From assembly GCA_964411125.1 (NCBI GenBank), contig CAYPJU010000012.1, positions 35,996 to 99,995 of the forward strand: 64,000 bases of DNA. The letters run 5' to 3'. The notes under the pieces were generated by a model. The model saw only the letters and a program-made list of their open reading frames with translations, had not been told where the DNA came from and did not search any database. The position numbers and the translations under genes are program-made. Every line of letters begins with the position of its first letter. Positions within the stretch are counted from its first letter, which is position 1. Positions 34,385 through 42,645 of the stretch are shown piece after piece. This DNA comes from JBFIHF01 sp964411125 (lineage in GTDB: Bacteria; Myxococcota_A; Bradymonadia; Bradymonadales; Bradymonadaceae).

Positions 34385-35608
34385 ATGCGCCTGACATTTT
34401 TGCGAACCAGTATCATCCCATGTCTCTTGATCAGCCTCACCGCGGCGTGCGTCCCCGCTGACGACGGGCCGGTCGAGAGCAGCGACGAAGGCGACTTCTA
34501 CTCCCCGGAGGGAATCTCGGCCTGGGAGCAGGCAGCACAGGACCGCGAGGCAGGCAAGGCGGACACGGCGAGCTGCTCCGGTGTCGTCGTACCCGACCAG
34601 TCCGGTTTCGGTGGCCGCGTCGCGCTGACCTTCGACGACGGACCGAAGCCGGAGACGACGAACAAGGTCCTCGACGTACTGAAGAAGCACGACGTGAAGG
34701 CGACCTTCTTCATCAACGGCAAGCGCGTGAATTCGGACGCAGCCGTCGAGACCCTCAATCGTATCGTCGCCGAAGGACACATCCTCGCGAACCACTCTCA
34801 CAACCACCGCGAGCTCAAGAATCTCGACCTCGCGGAGGTCGAGTCCGAGGTCGACCGCACGCATCAGATCATCGAGGACACCGGCGTCGCCCCGACCTAC
34901 TTCCGCTTCCCGTTCGGTAGCTCCAACTGCGACACCGCGGATCTCGTCCGTTCGTTCGGCTACCGGGTGACCGGCTGGCACACGGACTCTGCGGACTGGT
35001 GCTTCGCCAGCGACCGAGACGGCGTCGGCTACTGCAGCCCGCGCACGTTCCGGCACGTCCCCGACTCCCTGCGCGACGACATGAAAGGCCTCGTCATGGA
35101 GCAGGTGCAGCGAAAGAACGGCGGGATCGTCCTCTTCCACGACGTGCACCAGAACACGGCCGACAACATCGAGGGGATCATCGAAGCGATGGTCGAAGCG
35201 GAGTTCACGTTCGTGAACATCGACGACGTCGACGCCTTCCCGAACCTGAACTCGGCGGACCTCGACGACTTCTCCTGGATCGGTGACTCCTGCGAAGGGG
35301 CCGAACAGTGCGACTTCTCCGCGGACGGCGGCTGCTTCCAGTATCCCCTCGACGGCGGCACCGCCGGATTCTGCACCGTCCGCTGCGAAGGCTTCTGCGA
35401 CGACTTCCCGGGCCGCGCTCCGACCTTCTGCGTCTCCCTCGACGGGTCGACGGGGAGCTGCGTCTCGAAGGCCGCCCCCGAGAACAACGATTGTGCCGAC
35501 ATTCCCGGCACCACGCCCACCCTCGCCGACCGTTACGTCGGCACGAGTGAAGCGCCCGCACGCACCGGCACCGTCTGCGTCCCCCCCGGTACGTTCGACC
35601 AGCAATAA
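34385..35608 (+). CDS. Lipid-anchored polysaccharide deacetylase (NodB domain)
   Basis: A 407-residue protein with lipobox 'LISLTAAC' and a Ser/Asp/Glu-rich linker. The NodB domain covers about residues 75-290: motif 1 'ALTFDDGPKP' with the metal-binding Asp pair, motif 2 'NHSHNH' (zinc ligands), motif 3 'FRFPFGS', and the late 'GIVLFHD' strand. These residues are those of family-4 carbohydrate esterases that remove acetyl groups from peptidoglycan, chitin-like or exopolysaccharide chains. The C-terminal about 100 residues contain about twelve cysteines ('GAEQCDFSADGGCFQYPLDG' and beyond), a small disulphide-rich module common in myxobacterial secreted enzymes. The long frame on the opposite strand is a shadow. 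Confidence 0.9.
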   Translation: MRLTFLRTSIIPCLLISLTAACVPADDGPVESSDEGDFYSPEGISAWEQAAQDREAGKADTASCSGVVVPDQSGFGGRVALTFDDGPKPETTNKVLDVLKKHDVKATFFINGKRVNSDAAVETLNRIVAEGHILANHSHNHRELKNLDLAEVESEVDRTHQIIEDTGVAPTYFRFPFGSSNCDTADLVRSFGYRVTGWHTDSADWCFASDRDGVGYCSPRTFRHVPDSLRDDMKGLVMEQVQRKNGGIVLFHDVHQNTADNIEGIIEAMVEAEFTFVNIDDVDAFPNLNSADLDDFSWIGDSCEGAEQCDFSADGGCFQYPLDGGTAGFCTVRCEGFCDDFPGRAPTFCVSLDGSTGSCVSKAAPENNDCADIPGTTPTLADRYVGTSEAPARTGTVCVPPGTFDQQ

Positions 35609-35766
35609 CACCGCCGCTCGCCCCCGGGCTCGAGCACTCCATCCGATCTTCAGCCTCCGCATCGCTTGCCCGAAAGGACACGGTGCGGACGTTTTCACTG
35701 AGCGTATACAAACGCACACATTGGTGCGGCGCTCGGAATGAGAACTGATATGGATGGATACTGGCT

Positions 35767-36597
35767 ATGAAGAATCTGCTGAGACTGGCGTTACCGGTCT
35801 GCCTGACGGCAGCCGTCGCGGCGAGCTGCGAGTTCGTCTCGTACACGCCCTACGATACCTCCGTACCGTCGGAATACACCAACCTCACCCAACGAAACAT
35901 CGAGCGACTGATGGCCGAGTCCGGCGATCGGGACGAACTGCGGATCGCCGTGATCGGCGACCCCCAACGTCAGTTGGACTCCTCGGCTGATTTTGTCGCC
36001 CAGATCAACAGCCGGGACGACGTCGACCTCGTCGTCGTCGCCGGCGACTTGACCGAGTACGGGCTGCGGCGCGAGTACGTCGCATTCGCCGAGGTCTACG
36101 ACGAGCTCGACGTTCCCTACCTCACGGTCATCGGAAACCACGATTTCCTCGGCAAGGGGGAGTTCGCGTATGACACGATGTTCGGTGAACTCAACTACAC
36201 ACTCGACATCGCCGGATCGCGCCTCGTGTTCCTCAACTCGGTGGGGGTTCACACCGAGGATCCCGGCCTCGATTTGAACTGGCTCGAACGAGCCGTCGCG
36301 CCCTCCGAGACGTTCGACCAGGCGATCGTGATCACTCACGTCCCCGTCGAGTCGGGCTGGATCGCGGTCGAAAAGGAAGACGATCGGATCGTCGAAGAGA
36401 CCTCCCGCCGATTCATCGAAACGATGGTCGACTCGGGCACCGTATCGCTTTCGATCCACGGCCACTGGCACAAGTTCGAGGAGAGCGATCTCTCCGACGA
36501 CCTGCACACGATCCTGGTCGACAACCCCGATGACCGAAACTTCCTGTATCTGACGGTCACCGCCGACGGCTACACGACTGAGCGAGTGTTTTACTGA
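35767..36597 (+). CDS. Secreted calcineurin-like metallophosphoesterase lipoprotein
   Basis: A 276-residue protein. The N-terminus has a signal peptide and lipobox 'TAAVAASC'. The five metallophosphoesterase motifs are present: 'VIGDPQ', 'VAGDLTEYG', 'IGNHDFLG', 'ITHVP' and 'HGHWHKF', giving a dinuclear metal site, although the first motif has GDPQ rather than the usual GDxH. Substrate unknown; surface location suggests phosphate release from envelope or extracellular compounds. Its stop overlaps the start of the following outer-membrane protein gene by one base, so the two are probably coupled. Confidence 0.88.
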   Translation: MKNLLRLALPVCLTAAVAASCEFVSYTPYDTSVPSEYTNLTQRNIERLMAESGDRDELRIAVIGDPQRQLDSSADFVAQINSRDDVDLVVVAGDLTEYGLRREYVAFAEVYDELDVPYLTVIGNHDFLGKGEFAYDTMFGELNYTLDIAGSRLVFLNSVGVHTEDPGLDLNWLERAVAPSETFDQAIVITHVPVESGWIAVEKEDDRIVEETSRRFIETMVDSGTVSLSIHGHWHKFEESDLSDDLHTILVDNPDDRNFLYLTVTADGYTTERVFY

Positions 36598-37208
36598 TGG
36601 ATACTTTCAAACGAACAATCGCGGCGACCATCGCCCTCGTGTCACTCCTCGGGTTCTCGGCGACTGCAGCAGCGCTCGACGTCGAGGCGGGCACCGACAA
36701 GATCTACATCCCCGACTACGTGCGGACACAGTTCGCCGGTGACCTCGGGATGTTGTCCGTCGGCCCCGGCTTCGCCTTCTTCGACCGGCACCTGTCGTTC
36801 GACCTCACCTACGGTTTCACCCCGCTGCAGGGCGGCGGAGTGATTCACCAGGGGAACTTCGAACTGATGGGTGACCCAATTCACCTCAATCTGTCGAACC
36901 GCCTCGAGTTCCACCCCGTGCGGGCCGGATTCTCCGTCTCGCTACTCGCGGGGTCGGACTTCTGGCGCACGCCGCCCGATCGATTCGGGGAGAGCTACGA
37001 AGGGCTCAACACCCGCATTTTCTACGGGCCGAGCCTCGGGAGCGTCCTCTTCCTCGACACCGCCGAGGGCGGTTTGGTCGACGGAATGGACTTCTACTGG
37101 AGAGCGTCGATGAACAACCTGAACGCCGATTTCAGAGACGACAACGGCGACGCTGTGGGGCTGAGTGACGTCATCTCGCTCGGCTTCGGCATCCGGATGT
37201 ACCTCTGA
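36597..37208 (+). CDS. Outer-membrane beta-barrel protein
   Basis: A 203-residue protein with a clear signal peptide ('ATIALVSLLGFSATAAALD'). The mature chain alternates Gly/aromatic amphipathic strands ('HLSFDLTYGFTPL', 'GFSVSLLAGSDFW', 'RIFYGPSLGSVLFL') and ends 'VISLGFGIRMYL', ending near a hydrophobic strand but in Leu rather than the usual Phe. It is coupled to the metallophosphoesterase (TGATG overlap). A strong terminator follows. Ligand or pore function cannot be inferred. Confidence 0.78.
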   Translation: MDTFKRTIAATIALVSLLGFSATAAALDVEAGTDKIYIPDYVRTQFAGDLGMLSVGPGFAFFDRHLSFDLTYGFTPLQGGGVIHQGNFELMGDPIHLNLSNRLEFHPVRAGFSVSLLAGSDFWRTPPDRFGESYEGLNTRIFYGPSLGSVLFLDTAEGGLVDGMDFYWRASMNNLNADFRDDNGDAVGLSDVISLGFGIRMYL

Positions 37209-37234
37209 GCAAAATGGCGCTCTCCCGCACTCCA

Positions 37235-37268
37235 AAAGCGGATCCGCCAATCGTGGCGGATCCGCTTT
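37235..37268 (+). terminator. Rho-independent terminator after outer-membrane protein gene
   Basis: A 14-bp perfect stem, AAAGCGGATCCGCC (37235-37248) with GGCGGATCCGCTTT (37255-37268), and loop AATCGT, followed by CCGTTTGTT. It closes the deacetylase-phosphoesterase-barrel block. Confidence 0.85.
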
Positions 37269-37327
37269 CCGTTTGTTAGTCTGCCGCCGAAACGACCACC
37301 AGAGCGTGGTTTTCGAGCGAGACAAGC

Positions 37328-38404
37328 ATGGAAGAGCAACGAGTAGTGATCGTCGGTTGCGGGGGACTCGGGGGCATCAGCGCCGCCCGTCTGGCCCAGC
37401 ACGGGGTGCGCGTCACCGCGGTGACGGGCAACGAGAAGATCCGTGACGCAATCGAGACCTCGGGCCTGACCGCCAGTTACGACGAGGGGATCCACCACGT
37501 CGAGCTCGACGTGGTGGCCGAGCTCGGTCCTCCGGGCGCGCCATTCGACGTCTGCATCCTCGCCGTCCCTCCGGACAAGGCCGAGGAGGCCGTCGCGAAT
37601 CTCTTGCCTCACCTTCATGACCACTCTCAGGTCGTCTGCCTTCCCAACGGCCTCATCGAGGAACGCCTCGCTGGGACCCTCGGCCCAGACCGAATCGTCG
37701 GCGGAATCGTGGAGTTCGGCGCGCGCATGCTCGGCCCGGGCAGGGTCGCCCAAACCGCCCCCGGTGGCTTCACCGTCGGTCGTCTTCCGGGCGTCCCCGA
37801 AGACGAGCACTTCGTCCGGACATGCGAACTTCTGAAGCTCATCGGTCCCGTTCACCCCGCCAGCAATCTTCGGGGCGCGCGTTGGTCCAAACTCGCGATC
37901 AACTGTGCGATCTCCTCGCTCGGAACGGTCGGCGGCGACCGTCTCGGCGTCCTCATGCGACATCGGTTCGTCCGACGCCTCGCCCTCGAGGTGATGACGG
38001 AGGTCGTCGCAGTAGCAGAAGCCGAAGGGGTCCAGTTGGAGAAGGTCTCGGGGACCCTGGACCTCGAATGGATGTCACTCGACGAAGACGAGCGACTGAA
38101 GCGGGGCGCCACGTCCCTTCTCGCCAAGCACACGGTGCTGCTCGCCGTGGGTACGAAGTATCGAAAGATGCGCTCGTCGATGCTCGCGGCGCTGGAGCGT
38201 GGGCGAATGCCCGCGGTCGACTTCCTCAACGGAGAGGTCGTGACCCGTGGTGAGAAGCATGGAATCCCTACCCCGATCAACGAGGCGCTGCAGAGAGCGG
38301 TTCATTCGATTGCCCAGGGAACCGCCACGTCGAGCGTCGCGACGTTGGAGCGAGTCTACGACCGAAGCCGCGACCGGCTTCGAGAGCTAGACTGGGCGAT
38401 CTGA
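37328..38404 (+). CDS. Ketopantoate reductase family protein (ApbA/PanE)
   Basis: A 358-residue NADPH-dependent reductase. The N-terminal Rossmann motif is 'VVIVGCGGLGGISAARLAQ', with 'CILAVPPDKAEEA' as the following strand and 'VVCLPNGL' near the nicotinamide site. The C-terminal helical domain contains 'GARWSKLAINCAISSLG', matching the conserved Lys-Asn-containing helix of PanE ('KLxxNxxxNxLxA'), and 'HGIPTPINEAL' near the end. Known members reduce 2-dehydropantoate in pantothenate/CoA synthesis. The protein is longer than E. coli PanE (about 300) and no other pan gene is adjacent, so a different 2-oxo-acid substrate is possible. A terminator follows. Confidence 0.82.
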   Translation: MEEQRVVIVGCGGLGGISAARLAQHGVRVTAVTGNEKIRDAIETSGLTASYDEGIHHVELDVVAELGPPGAPFDVCILAVPPDKAEEAVANLLPHLHDHSQVVCLPNGLIEERLAGTLGPDRIVGGIVEFGARMLGPGRVAQTAPGGFTVGRLPGVPEDEHFVRTCELLKLIGPVHPASNLRGARWSKLAINCAISSLGTVGGDRLGVLMRHRFVRRLALEVMTEVVAVAEAEGVQLEKVSGTLDLEWMSLDEDERLKRGATSLLAKHTVLLAVGTKYRKMRSSMLAALERGRMPAVDFLNGEVVTRGEKHGIPTPINEALQRAVHSIAQGTATSSVATLERVYDRSRDRLRELDWAI

Positions 38405-38427
38405 TCTAACCGCGCCTCCCAATAGAA

Positions 38428-38456
38428 AGGCCCGCCGAAGCGGGCCTCTTTTCTTT
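38428..38456 (+). terminator. Rho-independent terminator
   Basis: AGGCCCGC-CGAA-GCGGGCCT stem-loop (38428-38447) followed by CTTTTCTTT. It ends the ketopantoate-reductase-like transcript and can also serve the convergent parvulin gene. Confidence 0.85.
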
Positions 38457-38496
38457 CAGGGGCCGAGCGACGAGCTCGACCGACGGCCGGACCGGT

Positions 38497-39705
38497 TCAT
38501 TTACCTGCTGGTGCCGAGTTCGGCATCTTGAGCTGCAGCTTCTGTCCCGGCGCGCCGCCGGGGCCACCGTGCCCACCTCCGCCCATCATCATGTGGTGCG
38601 GCATCGCGGGTTTGGCCGCGTAGTCGGGGTTGTTCTTGATGTTGGTCTCCATCTTCTCGATCTTGGCGCTCTCTTTCATTTTCGCCAGATACTCGGTCAT
38701 GGCGGCCTCGGTCTTCTGCCGCTCGAGCTGCGTCATCAACGGCTCCTTCACTTCTTCGAAGGGAACGGCGCCCGCTTCGTTGCGTTCCGAGACCTTGATG
38801 ATGTGCCAGCCGAACTGGGTCTTGACCGGATCGGAGACTTTGCCGGGCTCGAGCTCCCACGCGACCTTGTCGAACTCGGGGACCATCTTGCCCTTGGGGA
38901 ACGCCCCGAGATCGCCGCCGTTCGGAGCCGACGGCCCTTCGGAGTGCTCTCGCGCGAGCGCCGCGAAATCGGCGTCTTTCGCCTTCGCCTTCTTCGCAAT
39001 CTCCTCGGCTTTCTTGCGAACTTCTTCGACCTTCGCTTCGTCCGCATTCGCGTCGACCTTGAGGAGAATGTGCGACGCCTTGGTCTGCGCCGGGCGCTGG
39101 AACCGCGCCTGATTCTCCTCGTAGTTCTTGCGGGCGTCGGCCTCGGTGACCTCGACGTCGTGGTTCTTGGCGAGGAGCTGCTTCAGCTCTAGCGCCTCAC
39201 GAAGGCCTTCTTCGAGCTCCTTCTCGGTCGTCCCGGTCCGCTGCAGGAACATCGCCATTCCGCCGGGGCCTGCGGCTTCGAGGCGCTCCTTGAACTGGTT
39301 CAGCTCCTTCTGCACTTCTTCGTCGGGGACCGTAATGTTGTTCTTGGCCACTTCCTTTTCGATGATGTGCTTGCTGATGACGTTGTCGAGCACCTTTCCT
39401 TTGTACTGCTCGATCTGCGCCGCGGGGAGAGCCGGGACCATCTTCGCCATCCGGGCCACTTCCTCGTTGAAGGCGGCGGCCGAAATCTCTGCGCCGTCGA
39501 CTTTCGCGACGGGGCCAGTCGCCTCGAACGGCATCTTCGCCGCTTCGGCGGTGTCCGTCTTGGCCTCTTCCTTCTTGTCGTCTGTTTTGGGTTCCTCGGT
39601 CTTGGCCTTTTCGGTCTCGGCCGTCTTCGAGGACTGGTCGCAGCCGACCGTCGCCGTACCCACGAACAGCGACAAGAGTGCTGCGCCAATGATTTTACGA
39701 TTCAT
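38497..39705 (-). CDS. Parvulin-type peptidyl-prolyl isomerase lipoprotein
   Basis: A 402-residue periplasmic folding factor of the SurA/PrsA type. Signal peptide with lipobox 'FVGTATVGC', then about 40 residues of Lys/Glu/Thr/Asp-rich linker. A SurA-like N-terminal helical domain begins at 'AKVDGAEISAAAFNEEVARM'. The PpiC domain lies at about 205-305 ('QTKASHILLKVDANADEAKV', 'FAALAREHSEGPSAPNGGDL', 'TQFGWHIIKV'), containing the typical HILL, GGDLG and GWHIIKV motifs. The C-terminus is Met/His/Gly/Pro-rich ('MPHHMMMGGGGHGGPGG'), which could bind metal. It is expected to help fold outer-membrane proteins or lipoproteins. Confidence 0.92.
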   Translation of the reverse strand: MNRKIIGAALLSLFVGTATVGCDQSSKTAETEKAKTEEPKTDDKKEEAKTDTAEAAKMPFEATGPVAKVDGAEISAAAFNEEVARMAKMVPALPAAQIEQYKGKVLDNVISKHIIEKEVAKNNITVPDEEVQKELNQFKERLEAAGPGGMAMFLQRTGTTEKELEEGLREALELKQLLAKNHDVEVTEADARKNYEENQARFQRPAQTKASHILLKVDANADEAKVEEVRKKAEEIAKKAKAKDADFAALAREHSEGPSAPNGGDLGAFPKGKMVPEFDKVAWELEPGKVSDPVKTQFGWHIIKVSERNEAGAVPFEEVKEPLMTQLERQKTEAAMTEYLAKMKESAKIEKMETNIKNNPDYAAKPAMPHHMMMGGGGHGGPGGAPGQKLQLKMPNSAPAGK

Positions 39706-39813
39706 GAATCGATTCCTATCGAGTGGTGTTGTGCGTCATTCAGACGCTTGGGCGTACCGGTATCGGCGCCCGAGGTCAAGTTCGCGGCCGTCTCGAGAGG
39801 AGACCAACCCCGA

Positions 39814-40407
39814 TCAGCGGTACACCCTGAGGCGGTCTCGTCCGACCGATTCGAGGCTCGTGGTCTCGAACAGCGTCCGGTAGCCGAGCCACTCGCACCC
39901 TACGTAGGTGGCGAACTCGATGGGCTCGTCGAGCACCTTTTCGAGTTCGTCCACCGTGAACCCTCCGCGCTCGGCGAGGGGCTCGAGCGCCACCGGGATC
40001 GACGCGGTCTCCTCGCCGGTTTCACGGCGGACCGTCTGCTCGGCGAGCTTGCCGTTGCGATAGATGGCGTATTCGACGTAGCCGTCACGGGCGTTGCTGG
40101 TGACGGACAAGACCTCCCACTTTTTCGACAGCACGAGCGCCAGCGGGTGCGCGCCCACCGGTGCCCATTCGTGGTTCACGCTCATCACGGCGACCCAGCC
40201 GCACTCGTCCTCTACGACGAAGACGTCGTCGGGCCCCAACGCGGTGGATCGATTCACGAAGAGTGGGGGGACCATGGGATCGGCGTCCTCCACCGAACCG
40301 ATCGAGAGGCCAGCCTTCTTGTAAGCGGAGTCGACCGCCTTCGTGACCTTCGCGACCGTGTTTCCCTCGCCCCAAACCCACACACAGCCCCAGTTCGTCT
40401 CCGGCAT
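39814..40407 (-). CDS. Conserved hypothetical cytoplasmic protein
   Basis: A 197-residue acidic protein. The ATG at 40407 follows GGAAGAGG; the longer ORF to 40608 adds a low-complexity Arg-rich stretch without its own site. It has a Trp-rich start ('ETNWGCVWVWGEGN'), a strand-rich middle ('DDVFVVEDECGWVAVMSVNH') and a C-terminal part around 'RGGFTVDELEKVLDEPIEFA'. I see no signal peptide, membrane helix or catalytic motif and do not recognise the family. It is divergent from a kinase gene. Confidence 0.75.
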   Translation of the reverse strand: MPETNWGCVWVWGEGNTVAKVTKAVDSAYKKAGLSIGSVEDADPMVPPLFVNRSTALGPDDVFVVEDECGWVAVMSVNHEWAPVGAHPLALVLSKKWEVLSVTSNARDGYVEYAIYRNGKLAEQTVRRETGEETASIPVALEPLAERGGFTVDELEKVLDEPIEFATYVGCEWLGYRTLFETTSLESVGRDRLRVYR

Positions 40408-40666
40408 CTCGACCTCTTCCGATTGGAACGTCCGGCGGCGCCCGCGGACGGACTCGCCGGGCTCCGGTGATGGCGTGCGCCCAAGTTGCCACGTCGCGGT
40501 TCGTTTCACCAGCGAGTGTGCCCCGAACGGCCACGCGACTCGGTGGGCTGGGGCTCGTTTCGCCACGGACGGCGAAGGTCGCTGGTGTAGTGCGGTCTTT
40601 TTCCGCACAATGCGAACGCGACCTACGGGGTTCGCAACCGGCAGTCACCGTGATAATGGGGCGGGC

Positions 40667-41578
40667 ATGTCAGGATTCATCGGCGCCACAATCGACGGAC
40701 GGTACGAGATTCTCTCGCGGATCGGGGAGGGGGCGATGGGATTCGTCTTCCGTGCCAGGAGCCCCGAGGGTGAAGTCGTCGCGCTCAAGATCGTGCGTGA
40801 CGTCGACGAGAGCCTCAAAGCGCACGGCCGGTTCTTGCGTGAAGTTTCGACCCTCAACCAGCTCGTGCACCCAAACATCGTCGAACTGATCGATTTCGGG
40901 CAGGATCCGTCGCGGCAGCTCTCCTACCTGGTGATGGAGCTCGTCCCGGGCGACCCCGTCTCCAAACTCACGACCGCCGGGCGCGCAACCCCGTCACTCG
41001 CCATCACCGTCGCTCGTCAGGCGGCCGAAGGACTCGCCGGGGCGCACCGGCGAGGGATCATCCACCGCGACCTGAAACCGGCGAACCTGATGTTGGTCCC
41101 GCGTGACGACGGCGCCGTGACGGTCAAAGTGCTCGACTTCGGGCTCGCATGGATGCACGCAGACACGAAACTCACCAAGACCGGCACCACCCCCGGCACC
41201 GTCAGCTACATGTGCCCCGAACAGCTCCAGGGAGAGCAGGTCGACGCGCGCGCGGACATCTACGGCCTCGGCGTCATCCTCTACGAAATGCTGGCCGGGC
41301 GGCCGCCGTTCAAGGGGGGAAACCAGGTCGAGACGGCGATGGCTGTTCTCACACAAGTGGCTCCGCCCGTCACTCGATTTGCTCCAGCCACGCCCCCCGC
41401 GCTCGCCGGGCTCGTCCAGCGGTGCCTCGACAAGGACCGCCACGCCAGACCTGGCGACGCCGAGGAACTGATCGACGAGATCGCCGCGATCCAGCGCGAA
41501 TCGAAGATCCCCCCCGCGAACGTGTCACACGTAGGACCGAGCAAAGATGTCGTGAAGGATTGGAATCTGGAGACCTGA
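40667..41578 (+). CDS. Cytosolic Hanks-type Ser/Thr protein kinase
   Basis: A 303-residue protein that is essentially one kinase domain. It has the Gly-loop 'IGEGAMGFVF', Lys in 'VALKIV', catalytic loop 'IIHRDLKPANLM', 'VLDFGLA' with the metal-binding Asp, 'CPEQLQG' in place of the usual APE, and the late 'DARADIYGLGVILYEMLAG'. No transmembrane or sensor domain follows; after the kinase there are only about 35 residues. The ATG at 40667 was chosen because the domain begins about 11 residues later. Such short cytosolic kinases are frequent in myxobacteria; the target is unknown. Confidence 0.92.
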   Translation: MSGFIGATIDGRYEILSRIGEGAMGFVFRARSPEGEVVALKIVRDVDESLKAHGRFLREVSTLNQLVHPNIVELIDFGQDPSRQLSYLVMELVPGDPVSKLTTAGRATPSLAITVARQAAEGLAGAHRRGIIHRDLKPANLMLVPRDDGAVTVKVLDFGLAWMHADTKLTKTGTTPGTVSYMCPEQLQGEQVDARADIYGLGVILYEMLAGRPPFKGGNQVETAMAVLTQVAPPVTRFAPATPPALAGLVQRCLDKDRHARPGDAEELIDEIAAIQRESKIPPANVSHVGPSKDVVKDWNLET

Positions 41579-41594
41579 GGCCCCGAGGCTCACT

Positions 41595-42302
41595 TCAGAA
41601 GTTGGCGATCCTCGCCGTGAGCGCGGGGTGATCGACGAACGGGTTGCGGGAACGCTGGCGCTTGGCCACCCGATCGTTTCGCTTTCGCTCCTGTTCGTCG
41701 ACCCTGTCTTCGGCATGCCATCGTCGAAGAACCGATTCCTCCTCGGAACCGATCTCGACGTCGTACATCGTCGACACGTAGAACATCGCCCGCGCGACGT
41801 CGCCACGACGCTCCGGACGAACCTCGAACACGGGTTTCAACCTCGCCGACGGTCCCGAGCGTGACCCACCCTCCGACCAGACGGGGAACACCACCTTCCC
41901 GTAGCGCAGAATGGATCTTGCGACCCGAGCTTCCGCGTCGACCGCGAACATGTGGTGCAGGTCGGAACGCGCATCCGAGGGAAGACGATGCACCGGCCAG
42001 GCGTGCTCGATGAGGGCGTCGTTCGGCAGCGGCTGCTTGAAGTACTCGAGCTTCGCGTCGGTGTAGACGCAATGCGCAGTGCGACCGTCGCCGTCGACCG
42101 ACCCGAAGAGGTGCTTTCGCGCCTCGTAGTAAGACAGCGGATGATGATCGTGGTCGGATCGGAGCGCGGACTTCAGCGCTTCGTCGCGCAACCCCGGGTG
42201 CGGCTCCGGCGGGCGCAGCACGTGGGAGAGCGCCGACCAGAAGCAAACGGCCCCAAGAGATGTCAGCAGAATCCAACTCGGATGATAGACGTTTTTTCGC
42301 AT
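41595..42302 (-). CDS. Endonuclease I family secreted nuclease
   Basis: A 235-residue protein. ATG at 42302 follows GAGGAGG. A hydrophobic N-terminal segment ('WILLTSLGAVCFWSALSHVL') is a signal peptide or anchor. The rest matches EndA/NucM/Dns-type nucleases, which form a beta-beta-alpha-metal site: 'HAWPVHRLPSDARSDLHHMF' (family 'EHVWPxS...DLHHLxP' motif with the catalytic His), 'RSILRYGKVVF', and 'FEVRPERRGDVARAMFY' (family 'FEPRxxxRGDIARxxFY'). These enzymes cut DNA non-specifically outside the cytoplasm. The C-terminal Arg/Lys/Glu tail ('EQERKRNDRVAKRQRSRNPF') is also typical. Confidence 0.88.
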   Translation of the reverse strand: MRKNVYHPSWILLTSLGAVCFWSALSHVLRPPEPHPGLRDEALKSALRSDHDHHPLSYYEARKHLFGSVDGDGRTAHCVYTDAKLEYFKQPLPNDALIEHAWPVHRLPSDARSDLHHMFAVDAEARVARSILRYGKVVFPVWSEGGSRSGPSARLKPVFEVRPERRGDVARAMFYVSTMYDVEIGSEEESVLRRWHAEDRVDEQERKRNDRVAKRQRSRNPFVDHPALTARIANF

Positions 42303-42355
42303 CGGCGGGCCTCCTCGGTCGCTCCATGATACCGAAAACAACCAGGGGAAACCTA

Positions 42356-42586
42356 TTATTCGCCGGTCTCGGACCCGAGAAAGGCCATCCCGGCGCGTGC
42401 CGCGCCCCCGAGGAACATCAGACCACTCACCAGCGCGAGGACCTCACCGACCCCGAACGGCGCGTCCGGGCTCGGCACGAGCACCGTCCAGAGGATGGCG
42501 AGCACGAAACCCACGCAGCCGGCAGCGCCGAGTTTGACACCGGGATGGTCGGCGAGGGTCTCGAGGGGGTCATCGGATTGGGGCAT
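42356..42586 (-). CDS. Small two-helix membrane protein
   Basis: A 76-residue protein with two predicted transmembrane helices ('LGAAGCVGFVLAILWTVLV' and 'GEVLALVSGLMFLGGAARAG') separated by a short Pro/Ser/Asp loop. It lies 53 bases upstream of the endonuclease gene on the same strand and may share its transcript. I do not recognise it. Confidence 0.65.
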   Translation of the reverse strand: MPQSDDPLETLADHPGVKLGAAGCVGFVLAILWTVLVPSPDAPFGVGEVLALVSGLMFLGGAARAGMAFLGSETGE

Positions 42587-42645
42587 ACAATGTCACCGTG
42601 GCGGTTTATCCTGTGTAGCAAATCTCGAACGGGAGTTCTTCCGAG

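Noticed and set aside
34040..35719. 559-residue minus-strand ORF opposite the deacetylase
   Set aside because: Valine/Arg/Gly-rich antisense frame; the plus-strand gene has full NodB motifs.
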